Source: Pseudalgibacter ostreae
GTDB lineage: Bacteria > Bacteroidota > Bacteroidia > Flavobacteriales > Flavobacteriaceae
Length of the DNA: 64,000 bases
Assembly: GCF_042427585.1 (NCBI RefSeq)
Contig: NZ_JBHMFC010000034.1
Coordinates: 39,310-103,309, forward strand
Direction: 5' to 3'
Part shown: one piece after another, positions 37,901 to 46,529 of the stretch
How positions within the stretch are numbered: the stretch's first letter is position 1
How the letters are laid out: every line of letters begins with the position of its first letter
Notes under the pieces: generated by a model
What the model saw: only the letters and a program-made list of their open reading frames with translations
What the model was told of the DNA's origin: nothing
The model's database searches: none
Translations under genes and position numbers: made by a program

Positions 37901-39054
37901 AGATTACAGTTGAATTACAATATAGACCTGCACCGGCTAAACATGAGACTAATTTTATAGAAATTCATATTAAAAACTCTGGTGACGGCATTTCCAAAAA
38001 AACCTTAGATCATATTTTTGATCGTTTTTTTCAAGAAGAAAACCAAATTGACCAAACACAATCTGGATCGGGAGTTGGTTTATCTATAGCCAAAAGCCTT
38101 ATAGAAGTGCATAAAGGCTATATCGTGGCTAAAAGCAAGTTGAAGAAACACACCAAATTTATTATAGGCCTTTCTTTAGATGACATTTATACCGCTGAAG
38201 ATAAGTCTAAAACCAATGCTCCAATAGAAGATAACAGCTTCTTTACGAACAAACCCATAACGGCAGTTATTAAAAAAGAGCATACGCATACGATACTTAT
38301 TGTGGAAGATAACCTAGAATTACGGAATTTTTTAAGCCAAACGCTTTCCCCTGAATATAATATTATCACTGCAGAAAATGGAGAGGTTGGAGTAACTAAA
38401 ACCCGTGAAGAAAAACCCGACATCATTCTTTCTGATATTATGATGCCCATAATGACAGGTCTTGAATTATGTAAAATTTTAAAATCCGATTCTAAAACAA
38501 GTCATATTCCCATACTGCTTCTTACAGCACGAACCACGTCTTCTGTAGAATTAGACAGCTATGATACCGGTGCCAATGATTTCATTTCCAAGCCATTTGA
38601 CATAGATGTTTTAAAATCAAAAATAAGCAGCATGGTACACTCCATGAAACATATTAAAAATTATTCTAGGAAAAAGATACTATTGGAAGACTCTGAGATA
38701 AATAACAGCTCAGCCGACGAGGAGTTTTTAGAAAAATTATCTAATTATATAAGGGATAATATTACTAATCCTAATTTAAATGTAAATAAAACAGGTAAAG
38801 ATTTAGGTATTAGCAGGGTTCATTTATACCGGAAAGTAAAGCAAATTACTGGCAAAAGCCCCGTTGAATTTATAAGGGATTTCAGGTTATCGGCCGCTGC
38901 AAAGTTTTTAGAGCAAAATAATTACAACGTAAATGAAGTAAGCTATAAGGTAGGTTTTCAAGATGTTAGTTATTTCAGAAAATGTTTTAAAAAAAAATAT
39001 GGCATATCTTCTACAAAGTATTCTGAAAAGAACAGCAAAACATCCATTAATTAA
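34960..39054 (+). CDS. Hybrid two-component system (HTCS) sensor-regulator of the PUL
   Basis: One-protein sensor, kinase and transcription factor. Signal peptide (1-24). Periplasmic part: a double beta-propeller with about thirteen visible W-(I/V/A)-G-T-type repeats (about 30-690), then a Y_Y_Y domain (about 700-785, YQLEGLESDWNYVD). A membrane span follows at about 790-815. The HisKA domain has His854 in NISHDFRTPLTLI, and the ATPase has GSGVGLSIAK. The receiver domain has Asp1159 in SDIMMPIMTG, and the C-terminal AraC-type helix-turn-helix covers about 1260-1364 (DLGISRVHLYRKVKQITG, FQDVSYFRKCFKKKYG). HTCS proteins bind the breakdown product in the periplasm and activate the PUL; here probably an unsaturated or sulfated glycosaminoglycan disaccharide. 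It is divergent from the GH88-to-NagB unit and is followed by a hairpin terminator. Confidence 0.94.
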   Translation: MRKTKLKYLSFLLFVLCIHSFSQDRTISFTHLSAKDGLSQNGVMAIFKDSKGFMWFGTRDGLNRYDGYSFKVFRHNNLISNSLSNNFITVIKEDNEGILWIGTDNGLNSFDRSTETFKVYTTSSTNNHSISNNKILSILSCENGDLWVGTENGLNLKKKETDNFERFHYIVNNPNSLSGNVVNTIYEDSKNTIWIGTKYNGLNKLNKKNKQFTAYKHHPKDPNSIRSNDIKAIAESRDHKLWVGTADNGISLLNEDGSFSHFQHNKNSSNSLSNNRVRELLFDTKNNLWIATYNGLNYLNTTNLTFEVYKNSDQNTNTISQNSIRSLYLDATGFLWAGTYFGGINLINLKSKQFKYFQHNAAKENSLSYNVVSAMVEDSKKNVWVGTEGGGLNYFDIKSQSFSRIHEFNGNSINAQTIKSLLIDKNQNLWIGTHLDGLLVLELKSKKIKKFLNNEDDPNSLSDNSILSLTEDNSGTIWIGTENGLNVFNPKTNKISKVQLKDNNISITKIFEDSKKNIWMGTKQNGLLLINNETIKYYINAPNNPQSISHNTIYDIFEDSKKQLWIGTYGGGLNLLNQTENTFTQFRVSDGLINDIVYQIEEDRHKNLWISTPSGLSKFDTNSKKFKNYTPKNGLPIEEFNTNSSLNHSNGNMFFGGFNGAISFNPDDILDSPVGPVLRLTGLKLANKQVVPNDENNLLKVPINDTKTITFSHDQNIFTIDYIALNYAHLGQNQYAYQLEGLESDWNYVDNKRSATYTNLSAGEYTFRVKAANNDGVWSKSPIVLKIIKRPPFWLTTWAYMAYFLLTFIIFLIIRKYFLIKLHLENNLKLEKMEKQQIEDLSQLKLKFFTNISHDFRTPLTLIHGPLQELIKKSNNQDDSHNHLLLIKKNVNLMLRLINQLMDFRKLETNTVSLRLSKEPISPFIKEIMFSFQELAKAKAIKFTFISKVEQDILFFDKNKIEKVLYNLLSNAFKFTPDGGKITVELQYRPAPAKHETNFIEIHIKNSGDGISKKTLDHIFDRFFQEENQIDQTQSGSGVGLSIAKSLIEVHKGYIVAKSKLKKHTKFIIGLSLDDIYTAEDKSKTNAPIEDNSFFTNKPITAVIKKEHTHTILIVEDNLELRNFLSQTLSPEYNIITAENGEVGVTKTREEKPDIILSDIMMPIMTGLELCKILKSDSKTSHIPILLLTARTTSSVELDSYDTGANDFISKPFDIDVLKSKISSMVHSMKHIKNYSRKKILLEDSEINNSSADEEFLEKLSNYIRDNITNPNLNVNKTGKDLGISRVHLYRKVKQITGKSPVEFIRDFRLSAAAKFLEQNNYNVNEVSYKVGFQDVSYFRKCFKKKYGISSTKYSEKNSKTSIN

Positions 39055-39060
39055 AAAAAT

Positions 39061-39107
39061 AAAGCAGAACTCAAATTCATATAAAATGAGTTGCTGCTTT
39101 ATTTTTA
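39061..39107 (+). terminator. Bidirectional hairpin terminator after the HTCS gene
   Basis: AAAGCAG-A-ACTCA pairs with TGAGT-TG-CTGCTTT across a 13-base loop, followed by ATTTTT on the plus strand. It lies between the HTCS stop and the convergent lipoprotein gene at 39121; the minus-strand reading also ends in a T-rich stretch. Confidence 0.65.
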
Positions 39108-39120
39108 ACTCTGAAAAAAA

Positions 39121-39699
39121 CTAAAACCCTGATTGAACTTGAAACGTTCCTTTAACTTTTATTTGTTCTTGTTTTGCAGTATTAGGGTTGTCAAAAAACC
39201 CGTCTATTTCCAACTTATAACTAGCTACTCCGGTGTTTCCTATAATCATGGTAGTTTTTAAATTCGACAATTTTGCTGTACCAGATGTAGAAATATAATT
39301 TACACCTTCTATAATAATGATGATTGAAGAAGCTGTAGAGTCAATATCCCACTCATCAGAAAGATCTGCTAACGGAAGCGGTTGTCCATTTTCCAAACTT
39401 AAACCAGCACTCACAACAACCTCATGTTTTTGATCAGATAAAGTCATGGATATGCCTTTATCGCCATCCTCATTTTCTCTATAAATACTAGATATAGCTC
39501 CGTCATCATACTCTTCCTCTAAATCCCAAGAGTTAGAATACGTATTATCTGCAAGAGTAAAACTATAAGCGTTTTGGTTTTTATTATTATCAGGATCTGT
39601 TACTGCATCATCGTCATTGCTACTGCAACTTGCAAATGATAGGCCTACAAAAAGAAACAATAATTTTAAATGTTGAGAATTAAGTGTCAAAATATTCAT
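39121..39699 (-). CDS. Small lipoprotein of unknown function
   Basis: 192 residues. A lipoprotein signal ends at SFASC (Cys about 25), followed by an acidic Ser/Asp tether (SSNDDDAVTDPDNN). The rest is predicted all-beta, with YSFTLADNTYSNSWDLEEEY and a Thr/Ser-rich end. I recognise no family with certainty. It is the last of a run of minus-strand envelope genes (44027->39121) beside the LytTR/kinase pair. Surface export is likely, because flavobacterial lipoproteins with an acidic tether after the Cys often reach the outside. Confidence 0.7.
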   Translation of the reverse strand: MNILTLNSQHLKLLFLFVGLSFASCSSNDDDAVTDPDNNKNQNAYSFTLADNTYSNSWDLEEEYDDGAISSIYRENEDGDKGISMTLSDQKHEVVVSAGLSLENGQPLPLADLSDEWDIDSTASSIIIIIEGVNYISTSGTAKLSNLKTTMIIGNTGVASYKLEIDGFFDNPNTAKQEQIKVKGTFQVQSGF

Positions 39700-39782
39700 G
39701 TGTTAAATTTATATATATTATTTGCTATTTACATACTACCTGTATTCATTTCTAATGGTTACAGGTTCAAAAAATTTAGCTT

Positions 39783-41024
39783 TTAAGGGTTAAAAGGATC
39801 AACTACTTCTGCGCCTAGCCAATCAGAAAAAAGCTTGGGCGTATTATCTAAAGTCAAGTTGCTATATTCAAGATGGAAATTATAACCGTAGTAATAATTA
39901 ATACTCATTCCATATTCTGTACAATTAATAAAATTGACATCATGGATTTTTAAATAATCCTTATAACCTAGTTTTATAGCGCCGTTTGGATAGCCCGTAG
40001 TCTGTCCTGCGTTAGAAATATCCAAATACCCAATTTCATTTAAGGGGCTATTAGATTCAATACTCAAGCCTTTCCAATACCCAGCAACATCTTCTTTTCC
40101 TTTAATAGTTATTCTGTTATCCGCTGTACCTACCATAATAGTTTCGTGCTGATAGGAGAACGCATTACTAAAACGAATTTCACTTCCTGCATCCATAATT
40201 AATGTCACACCTGGTGCAAATGTAAATCTACGTTTAGCATCATTATTAGGTTTAAATCCATTTGAAAAAAATGGGACATCAATATTGTGAAATGTAATAT
40301 CTTTATTAACATCTGTTCGTTCTAACAGAATATAATCATTTACATTGCCTTTATAAGTACTCGTTTCATCAATAGAATTGATATAGTTTGGATTCGTTAC
40401 AATAGGTACATCATTTTTTGTGAAGGTTGAATTAGAAATGTTTAAAGTAGATGCATATCCCACCCAATGTAGTCCTATTTCTTGACACTCTTGAATGGTA
40501 CAATTATCAAAATCCATAACACCTCCCCAAGAGCCAATAACAGCGCCTTTATAGTTCCAGCCACCTGGACGAATTTGCCCCGCATACTCAACGGTTACAT
40601 GGCTCATAATGTTAGAGGGGTTATCACTGGTCATTAATAAACCTCTCCAATGCCCTTTATTTTTTTCTGTTCCCGTTAAAATAATGGGATCTTCAGCTGT
40701 ACCATTCATCTCAATCTTATAATTTGCATCATCGATAAATTGTAGCCCTGCATTTTTCTCGAATGCAATAACCACACCAGCGTCTATAAGAATATCGCCT
40801 TTAATTTTTGGATCACAACTTATAATATAATCTACGGAAGCTCCTGGCACATTTTCTAGATGAATATTCCCTGAACTGAAGTAATTACAGTCTAACTCAA
40901 TTGGAGGTACGTTTGCAATTGGAGCGTCTTCGCCTTCACTATCATCACTACTACAACTAGTAAAGGAGATGCCAAGAGCAAGTAAAAAAATTAAAGGTTT
41001 TAATGTAATCTGTAGGTTTTTCAT
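39783..41024 (-). CDS. Lipoprotein with a predicted right-handed beta-helix
   Basis: 413 residues with a lipoprotein signal ending at FTSC and an SSDDSEGED tether. Two repeated halves contain an extrusion-type phrase: DPIILTGTEKNKGHWRGL (about 112-130) and NRITIKGKEDVAGYWKGL (about 300-318), each followed by a run ending in VTVEYAG or LDISNAG. This is the pattern of parallel beta-helix proteins found in Bacteroidota surface clusters. No catalytic residues are recognised. It sits between two other lipoproteins in a likely operon (gaps 83 and 28 bases). It could be an adhesin or a glycan-binding protein; an enzyme is less likely. Confidence 0.7.
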   Translation of the reverse strand: MKNLQITLKPLIFLLALGISFTSCSSDDSEGEDAPIANVPPIELDCNYFSSGNIHLENVPGASVDYIISCDPKIKGDILIDAGVVIAFEKNAGLQFIDDANYKIEMNGTAEDPIILTGTEKNKGHWRGLLMTSDNPSNIMSHVTVEYAGQIRPGGWNYKGAVIGSWGGVMDFDNCTIQECQEIGLHWVGYASTLNISNSTFTKNDVPIVTNPNYINSIDETSTYKGNVNDYILLERTDVNKDITFHNIDVPFFSNGFKPNNDAKRRFTFAPGVTLIMDAGSEIRFSNAFSYQHETIMVGTADNRITIKGKEDVAGYWKGLSIESNSPLNEIGYLDISNAGQTTGYPNGAIKLGYKDYLKIHDVNFINCTEYGMSINYYYGYNFHLEYSNLTLDNTPKLFSDWLGAEVVDPFNP

Positions 41025-41052
41025 TTTGAATTGTTTTAATGTTAAAAAAATA

Positions 41053-41757
41053 TCAAGCTTTAATAAAACTGATATTATTATGCCCCGTATCTATTATAAA
41101 TGTAGTATTTGTAATAGATAGAATTTCCCAGGTTGAAGTTGTGCCATTTATACTAACTTCTATTCGATGATCTTCAATCAATCTATAGGTAGCAGCAGAC
41201 TCTTCACTAATACAGTCTTCATTCTTATACCCATACTCCTTTATTTTTATAAGGTCGTATTCTGTAAAGAAAATATATGTTTTTTTTAAACATTCAGTCA
41301 AGGGTTCTTCACCTTCTATGCTATCGTAAAACCATTTACCAAGTAAACTTTCTGAGGTGTTTTTATTTCGAGTAACAAATGAAGCCACTTCACTTTCGGT
41401 AATATTCCCATTAGAATCCTTAGCTGCAACCATCCAATAATAAGTAGTTTCAGGTGTTAATTCTTCATTTAGCGTTAAAGTATTCACACCTAAATTAGCT
41501 GCAATAGCGGTTTGTGGTTGATTGTTTGTTCCTAAAAACACTTGATAGGTTATTGTATCGCCATCTGGGTCTACAGCCGCTTCCCAATTAAGTTGGGGCA
41601 ACAAGCTTATAGGGGCATTTCCGTCTCCTACCTCCATTAAACTAAAAGGATTAGGGTTTTGATTTTGTACAGCATCATCGCTACTACAATTGGTTATAAC
41701 GAGACTTAAGAGTATTATAAAAACAATACTCTTTATTTGAATTAAATTAGTTTTCAT
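41053..41757 (-). CDS. Lipoprotein with one fibronectin type III-like domain
   Basis: 234 residues. Lipobox VITNC (Cys about 24) with an SSDD tether. Residues about 38-130 form a fibronectin III-like domain (LNWEAAVDPDGDTITYQVFL, LTPETTYYWMVAAKDSNGN). About 135-234 looks like a lipocalin-type small beta domain (LLGKWFYDSIEGEEPLTEC, ITNTTFIID). Neither half shows a catalytic signature. Part of the minus-strand envelope run; its start lies 46 bases below the stop of the barrel gene at 41804. Confidence 0.7.
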   Translation of the reverse strand: MKTNLIQIKSIVFIILLSLVITNCSSDDAVQNQNPNPFSLMEVGDGNAPISLLPQLNWEAAVDPDGDTITYQVFLGTNNQPQTAIAANLGVNTLTLNEELTPETTYYWMVAAKDSNGNITESEVASFVTRNKNTSESLLGKWFYDSIEGEEPLTECLKKTYIFFTEYDLIKIKEYGYKNEDCISEESAATYRLIEDHRIEVSINGTTSTWEILSITNTTFIIDTGHNNISFIKA

Positions 41758-41803
41758 TTTTATAAGATTTTAGGACGTTTAATAAATTATGTGTAATGGT
41801 GTT

Positions 41804-42331
41804 TTAAATATTAAACCGTACTCCAGCAGCAAGCACAAGTTGGCCGCCATCAATTATAACATACTTAAGCTCTGCAAAAGGCGTGATGCTACCACCCGTG
41901 TTCAAATTCCCTCCAACTCCAAGGTTAAGGCCAACACGACCGTCACTAGCACTAGCGTTGCTACCAAAACCACCAAAAGCGGAATCATCATATTTTACGT
42001 TAACACTACTGTAGTTTAAACCGCCCAATCCATAAAAATCAAACTGATCATCCTGTACAAAATAATAATTGGCATTCGCATTAAGTTCAAACCAGGTTAC
42101 TTTAATAGGGCCTTCATTTTTTGGTAAATAATAAATAAAACTTGGTGAAATACTCAATTTATCTGCAATTCCAAATTCAGCATTGGCTCCAATACCAATA
42201 TTTTCAATTTCGGTTCCATAGGCAACCATCCCTCCAATTCGGGTATTTATATCTTGGGCATTTACTTTGGATAGCATTAAGCTAAAAAAGCATAAGCTTA
42301 AACTTGCAATAATTAATTTTTGATTTTTCAT
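41804..42331 (-). CDS. Small outer-membrane beta-barrel protein
   Basis: 175 residues: signal peptide ending KVNAQ, then alternating beta strands with aromatic girdles (GMVAYGTEIENIGIGANAEF, WFELNANANYYFV, YGLGGLNYSSV) and a final strand ending VRFNI. The form is that of the 8-strand OmpA/OmpW-like porin family common in Flavobacteriaceae. No OmpA peptidoglycan-binding tail is present. It is probably an envelope structure or a minor porin. It belongs to the minus-strand run 44027->39121. Confidence 0.75.
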   Translation of the reverse strand: MKNQKLIIASLSLCFFSLMLSKVNAQDINTRIGGMVAYGTEIENIGIGANAEFGIADKLSISPSFIYYLPKNEGPIKVTWFELNANANYYFVQDDQFDFYGLGGLNYSSVNVKYDDSAFGGFGSNASASDGRVGLNLGVGGNLNTGGSITPFAELKYVIIDGGQLVLAAGVRFNI

Positions 42332-42443
42332 GATAAATTAGTTTTAAGGTGTTGATTTATAATAAATTATTAGAATTATTTTCTACAGGTAACGCAAGAG
42401 TGGCATTTAAAAGACTTAAGACCGTCTTCCAGTTTTCACCCCC

Positions 42444-44027
42444 TTAATGCAGGACAATTTTCTTGGTCTCTGTTCCTTTTGCCCCTTTTAATGTAAGGAG
42501 GTAAAGGCCTTTTCTTTCTTGACTCAAATCCATGGTAAAATTTTTCTTTTCTGATGAAAATTGTAAGTGCTCAACTTCCTGCCCAAGCATATTGGTAATG
42601 CTCACATTTGAAACCAAACGATCTGTTTCAACAGAAAAACGGCCCGTACTCGGATTAGGAAAAACACGGAGCCATGTAGTATCCGTAACATCGTTTATGC
42701 CAAGACTTTCTCCTCCGTGATAACGCGCTACCGCAAAAGAGGTAACAGCGCCCCGTTTCCCCATATTTGTTGCACCACCAGCCACTATAATCTTTCCATC
42801 GGGCTGTATGGCCAATGCATAAATATGATCTCTCCTATCTCCAATAGACGTACCTGTTTCTCCATTATCGCCAAACCCGGTATCTAAGCTTCCATCAGAA
42901 TTAAAGCGAGCGACTCCAAACCCATTTCCATGGCCAGGTTTGCTTGTAAAGCCTGTGGCAACAATCTTTCCATCGTCTTGAAGTGCTATCGCTGTTTTGG
43001 TTAAGGTTTCTGTTTTAACGATACCATTGTCCCCAAAACTGGAGTCTAAACTCCCATCTGTATGATATTTTGCTAGCGCAAGCTGTTGCCTTTCTGAATT
43101 TGTACTACCTCCTACGAGTATTTTTCCATCATTAAGAACAAAAATAGAATGTATTTCTTCCTCACCACTTTGCGGCGTACCCCAACCATCTGAAATTAAG
43201 TCTGTATCAACTTTTCCTCCTGTACCAAAACTGGTATCTAAGCTTCCGTTGGTAGTATAGCGCGCAATCGTAAAATTACGTCCTTCATTTTCTTTAACTC
43301 CGAAACCTGCTGCCAAAATTCGTCCATCGGGTTGTATGGCTAAAGCATGGATACCGTCTTGCTGTCCATAAAAATCTGTTACTACTTTTCCATTAGCACC
43401 AAAACTTGTATCTAAAGTGCCATCATAATGATACCGTACCAAAGCAAAATTCATGGAATGTGGAACTTGAGAGTTATCATAGGTATTGCCCCCAACTATT
43501 ATTTTACCATCCGATTGAAGCGTTACAGCAAAAGCATTATCTTCATTATGTTCTACAACATCCGTATTTACGATACCTCCCACACCAAAATTACTATCTA
43601 AACTTCCATCGATCAAGTACCGACTAACTGTAAACTTATCTTTATATCTACCCACAGCTACAATCTTATCATCGGGCTGTACCACAGATGCAAGAAAAAC
43701 GTTTCCAGTACCTTCATCTCCGTGCAAAACACTTCCACCAGAGCCAAAACTTGTATCTAAGCTTCCATCACTATTATAACGCGCCACAATACGCTGCAAA
43801 TACCAAGAGGACGTCCCTGCGCCTCCTGCAACAATAATCTTCCCATCAGATTGAAGGCTAATAGCGTATATTTCGTCCCCACCATAATTGCCATCGCTTC
43901 CATTATCAATACTAGTTGTAACTGTTCCATCTACCCCAAAACTAGTGTCTAGGGTACCTGCCTGCTGTGCATATCCAAAAGTTAATAGCGAAAAAAGAAG
44001 AATTAAAAAAATGTAGTGGTTTTTCAT
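42444..44027 (-). CDS. Type IX secreted delta-60 repeat protein
   Basis: About 527 residues from the start at 44025-44027 (MKNHYIFLILLF, signal peptide ending GYAQ); an open frame reaches 44069, but the downstream ATG fits better. Seven copies of the delta-60 repeat are seen, with LDTSFG.(G/N)G followed by LQSDGKIIVAGG-like strands. This is a beta-propeller-like repeat region covering about 20-440. The last 75 residues are a type IX sorting domain (RVFPNPSTGRFSVETD, NMLGQEVEHL, KGLYLLTLKG). The protein should be exported to the surface. Function is unknown. It is divergent from the LytTR regulator at 44322. Confidence 0.85.
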   Translation of the reverse strand: MKNHYIFLILLFSLLTFGYAQQAGTLDTSFGVDGTVTTSIDNGSDGNYGGDEIYAISLQSDGKIIVAGGAGTSSWYLQRIVARYNSDGSLDTSFGSGGSVLHGDEGTGNVFLASVVQPDDKIVAVGRYKDKFTVSRYLIDGSLDSNFGVGGIVNTDVVEHNEDNAFAVTLQSDGKIIVGGNTYDNSQVPHSMNFALVRYHYDGTLDTSFGANGKVVTDFYGQQDGIHALAIQPDGRILAAGFGVKENEGRNFTIARYTTNGSLDTSFGTGGKVDTDLISDGWGTPQSGEEEIHSIFVLNDGKILVGGSTNSERQQLALAKYHTDGSLDSSFGDNGIVKTETLTKTAIALQDDGKIVATGFTSKPGHGNGFGVARFNSDGSLDTGFGDNGETGTSIGDRRDHIYALAIQPDGKIIVAGGATNMGKRGAVTSFAVARYHGGESLGINDVTDTTWLRVFPNPSTGRFSVETDRLVSNVSITNMLGQEVEHLQFSSEKKNFTMDLSQERKGLYLLTLKGAKGTETKKIVLH

Positions 44028-44069
44028 AATATTGGGTTTATATACAAATTGAAATTTATACACAGACAA

Positions 44070-44321
44070 ATATTAGGATAAACAGTTGATGCCCAATAGC
44101 GCAATATGTAAACGGCGCTAAACACCTTATAACAGGTCTAATTTTTAATGTAATTGGTAAATGCTGTTTTTACATAAAACGATATGGCTACTACAAACCA
44201 ATAGTTTTGAGCCAAATACAAGGTTTTTATAACCATCTGTACAGTTTCATGTCCATTGGGATAAATTTTTAGTAGTTTTAATAATTTTTAGATTACGCCC
44301 TATTATTCAATTCCTAATTTT
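44070..44321. promoter_or_regulatory. Divergent region between delta-60 gene and LytTR operon
   Basis: 252 bases with no gene. It contains AACCATCTGTACAG (44232-44245), whose reverse strand reads CAGATGGTT as in the susC upstream region at 8240. No clear TAnnTTTG box is seen on either strand. Confidence 0.3.
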
Positions 44322-45044
44322 ATGATTAAAATAATCCTCATAGACGATGAACCTAAAGCCATAAAAAGCTTAGAATGGGAAATTAACAACTATTGTAAAG
44401 ATGTGGAGATTATGGCTACGTTCACCAAACCTAAAGAGGCTATTACCTATTTACAGCACAACGACCCAGATGCTGTGTTTTTAGATGTAGAAATGCCCGG
44501 TATGGATGGCTTTCAATTTTTAGATCATTTTAAGCAACGGCTCTTTTGTGTGGTTTTCGTAACGGCCTACAATCAATATGCAATTAAGGCTATTAAAGAA
44601 AATGCTATGGATTATCTATTAAAACCTATCGATTCCGAAGATCTGATCATAACGATTGAAAAATTAAAAGCCAATAAAAAAAACGAACGCACTTATGATG
44701 CTTTAGAAGAACGTTTACGAGCTAACACCAACAAACGTATTGCTATTCCTATTGAGGGCAAGCTGCTTTTTATTGACCCTGAAAATATAATTTATTGTGA
44801 AGGGGATGGGAATTATTGTAAAATCCATATGGATGATAAAAAGCCGTTACTTATTTCCAAAAAACTAAAAGAAATTCATGCATCTTTACCAGCCTCTGAT
44901 TTTTTTAGAGTACACAACAGTTATGTTATAAACTTAAAACGGGTTAGTGAGTACTTAAAGACAGACGGTTATATTATTCTTGACAATTCAAAGAAAATAC
45001 CTGTGTCGCGAAACAAAAAATCTGCTTTTTTAGATAAAATTTAA
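44322..45044 (+). CDS. LytTR-family response regulator
   Basis: DNA-binding response regulator. The receiver domain (1-125) has acidic residues Asp8-Asp9 in IILIDDEPKA, phospho-acceptor Asp55 in AVFLDVEMPGMDG, and the later Lys of LLKPIDSED. The LytTR domain (about 135-240) has FIDPENIIYCEGDGNYCKIH and FFRVHNSYVINLKRV, which end in the usual HNSYxVNL pattern. 240 residues, typical. The kinase gene follows 6 bases after the stop, so this is a cognate pair. Likely targets are the neighbouring outer-membrane genes (44027->39121 and 46851). Confidence 0.93.
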   Translation: MIKIILIDDEPKAIKSLEWEINNYCKDVEIMATFTKPKEAITYLQHNDPDAVFLDVEMPGMDGFQFLDHFKQRLFCVVFVTAYNQYAIKAIKENAMDYLLKPIDSEDLIITIEKLKANKKNERTYDALEERLRANTNKRIAIPIEGKLLFIDPENIIYCEGDGNYCKIHMDDKKPLLISKKLKEIHASLPASDFFRVHNSYVINLKRVSEYLKTDGYIILDNSKKIPVSRNKKSAFLDKI

Positions 45045-45050
45045 TGGCCT

Positions 45051-46529
45051 ATGGAATTTGCCCCAACACTTTTTTTCTGGCAATTGATGGTAACGGCTTT
45101 ATTTGTCCTTTGCATTATGAGCTTGGTTATTGGATACTTTTCAAGGGAAAAAAGCTTTTTATTTTATGGCATTTATACGGTTTTCCTGCTTTTTTATTTT
45201 ATTCTGGTTACCCCTTATGATTTTCTGTGGCGCGACCAGCTGTACACCACACCTTTTAAAACCTTACGTTGGTATTCTCAAGTAATCTACAATTGCGCTT
45301 ACTTTATCTTTTTTCTTTATTTTTTAGATATAAAAACACACCTCCCAAACTTTAACAAGTTTATCGTTAAGGTTGTGGGGCTCGCCTTTTCGCTTGGCAC
45401 ACTGGTGTTTATTTATGGTATTATATTAAATAAGCCCGACGTTTTCGATTTTTTCTATATTTATATTTTTGTGCCCATCTTGTTTTGCTTTGCAATTTAT
45501 ACACTTGTTAAATCTTTTTCGCTTCCAGGAAGGTTAAAGTATTTTTTTATTACAGGAGGGGGTGTTTTTATTGTTTTGGCCATGATGGCCCTTTTTCTTC
45601 CCATTCTAGGGTATCGTATTTTTAACCTAGACTCCTTTGCGCTTTTCTACACAGGGGTTTATATAGAACAATTTGTATTTGCTTTTGGTTTAGCGTATAA
45701 GGTTAAACAAATAAATCATGCGCTGCTTGAAAAATCAAAAGAAAATCAACACATAAAAGAGGTTCAAAATCAAGTTTTGGAAAAAAAATTAAAAGAAAAG
45801 GAACGCGAAATACTAACCATAACCACCAAAGCAGAGCAAGAACGCCTCTCCAGTTTAAAGTCTAAATTTGAAGATGAGATTCATCGCCTACATTTAGTGT
45901 CGTTACAAAGCCAAATGAACCCCCATTTTATTTTTAACGCGCTCAACTCCATCAAGGTTTTTTTAATTGAAAACGACAAACAACAAGGCATACACTATTT
46001 AAACAAGTTTTCAAAACTCATTCGAATTATTTTAGAAAACATTCGGGTAGACACCATTTCTTTACACGAAGAACTCGCCATATTGAAATTATATGTAGAC
46101 ATTGAAAACATTCGTTTTGAAGAAAAAATAAACCTAAACATTAAAAACCCTGAAAATATACACATCAAAAACATCATAATTCCTCCCATGATCCTTCAGC
46201 CTTTTATAGAAAATGCTATTTGGCACGGGTTAATGTTAAAAGAAGGCGAAAAATGGATCGATCTTCTTTTTTTCCAGGAAGAAAACGCCATAATTTTAAA
46301 AATTCGCGACAATGGTATTGGGCGGCAAGCAGTGCAACAACGCGAGGAGGGCCGAAAGTTATTTAAAAAGAAGTCTATTGGCTTAAAAATTACTCAAGAG
46401 CGCCTTACACATTTCAACCAAAAGCGACATCTTGATTATACATTTAAGATTCACGATTTAAAAAATGAAACCGGAGCACCGGAAGGCACCGAAATTGAAT
46501 TCATTTTCCGTAACACCCCAACTCATTAA
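45051..46529 (+). CDS. LytS/YehU-type sensor histidine kinase with 7TM-like N-terminus
   Basis: 492 residues. About seven membrane spans (residues 8-215) resemble the 7TM sensor module of Bacteroidota kinases. A coiled coil follows (about 222-280, rich in Lys/Glu), then the His_kinase domain with His292 in SQMNPHFIFNALNSIK and an ATPase with IIPPMILQPFIENAIWHGL, KIRDNGIG and SIGLKITQERL. It phosphorylates the LytTR regulator encoded just upstream. There is no periplasmic ligand domain, so the signal is probably membrane-related or arises within the 7TM part. Confidence 0.92.
   Translation: MEFAPTLFFWQLMVTALFVLCIMSLVIGYFSREKSFLFYGIYTVFLLFYFILVTPYDFLWRDQLYTTPFKTLRWYSQVIYNCAYFIFFLYFLDIKTHLPNFNKFIVKVVGLAFSLGTLVFIYGIILNKPDVFDFFYIYIFVPILFCFAIYTLVKSFSLPGRLKYFFITGGGVFIVLAMMALFLPILGYRIFNLDSFALFYTGVYIEQFVFAFGLAYKVKQINHALLEKSKENQHIKEVQNQVLEKKLKEKEREILTITTKAEQERLSSLKSKFEDEIHRLHLVSLQSQMNPHFIFNALNSIKVFLIENDKQQGIHYLNKFSKLIRIILENIRVDTISLHEELAILKLYVDIENIRFEEKINLNIKNPENIHIKNIIIPPMILQPFIENAIWHGLMLKEGEKWIDLLFFQEENAIILKIRDNGIGRQAVQQREEGRKLFKKKSIGLKITQERLTHFNQKRHLDYTFKIHDLKNETGAPEGTEIEFIFRNTPTH

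Noticed and set aside
42396..42430. Short inverted words (AAGAC/GTCTT) before the delta-60 gene end
   Set aside because: Arms of only five bases without a T-run; too weak for a terminator.
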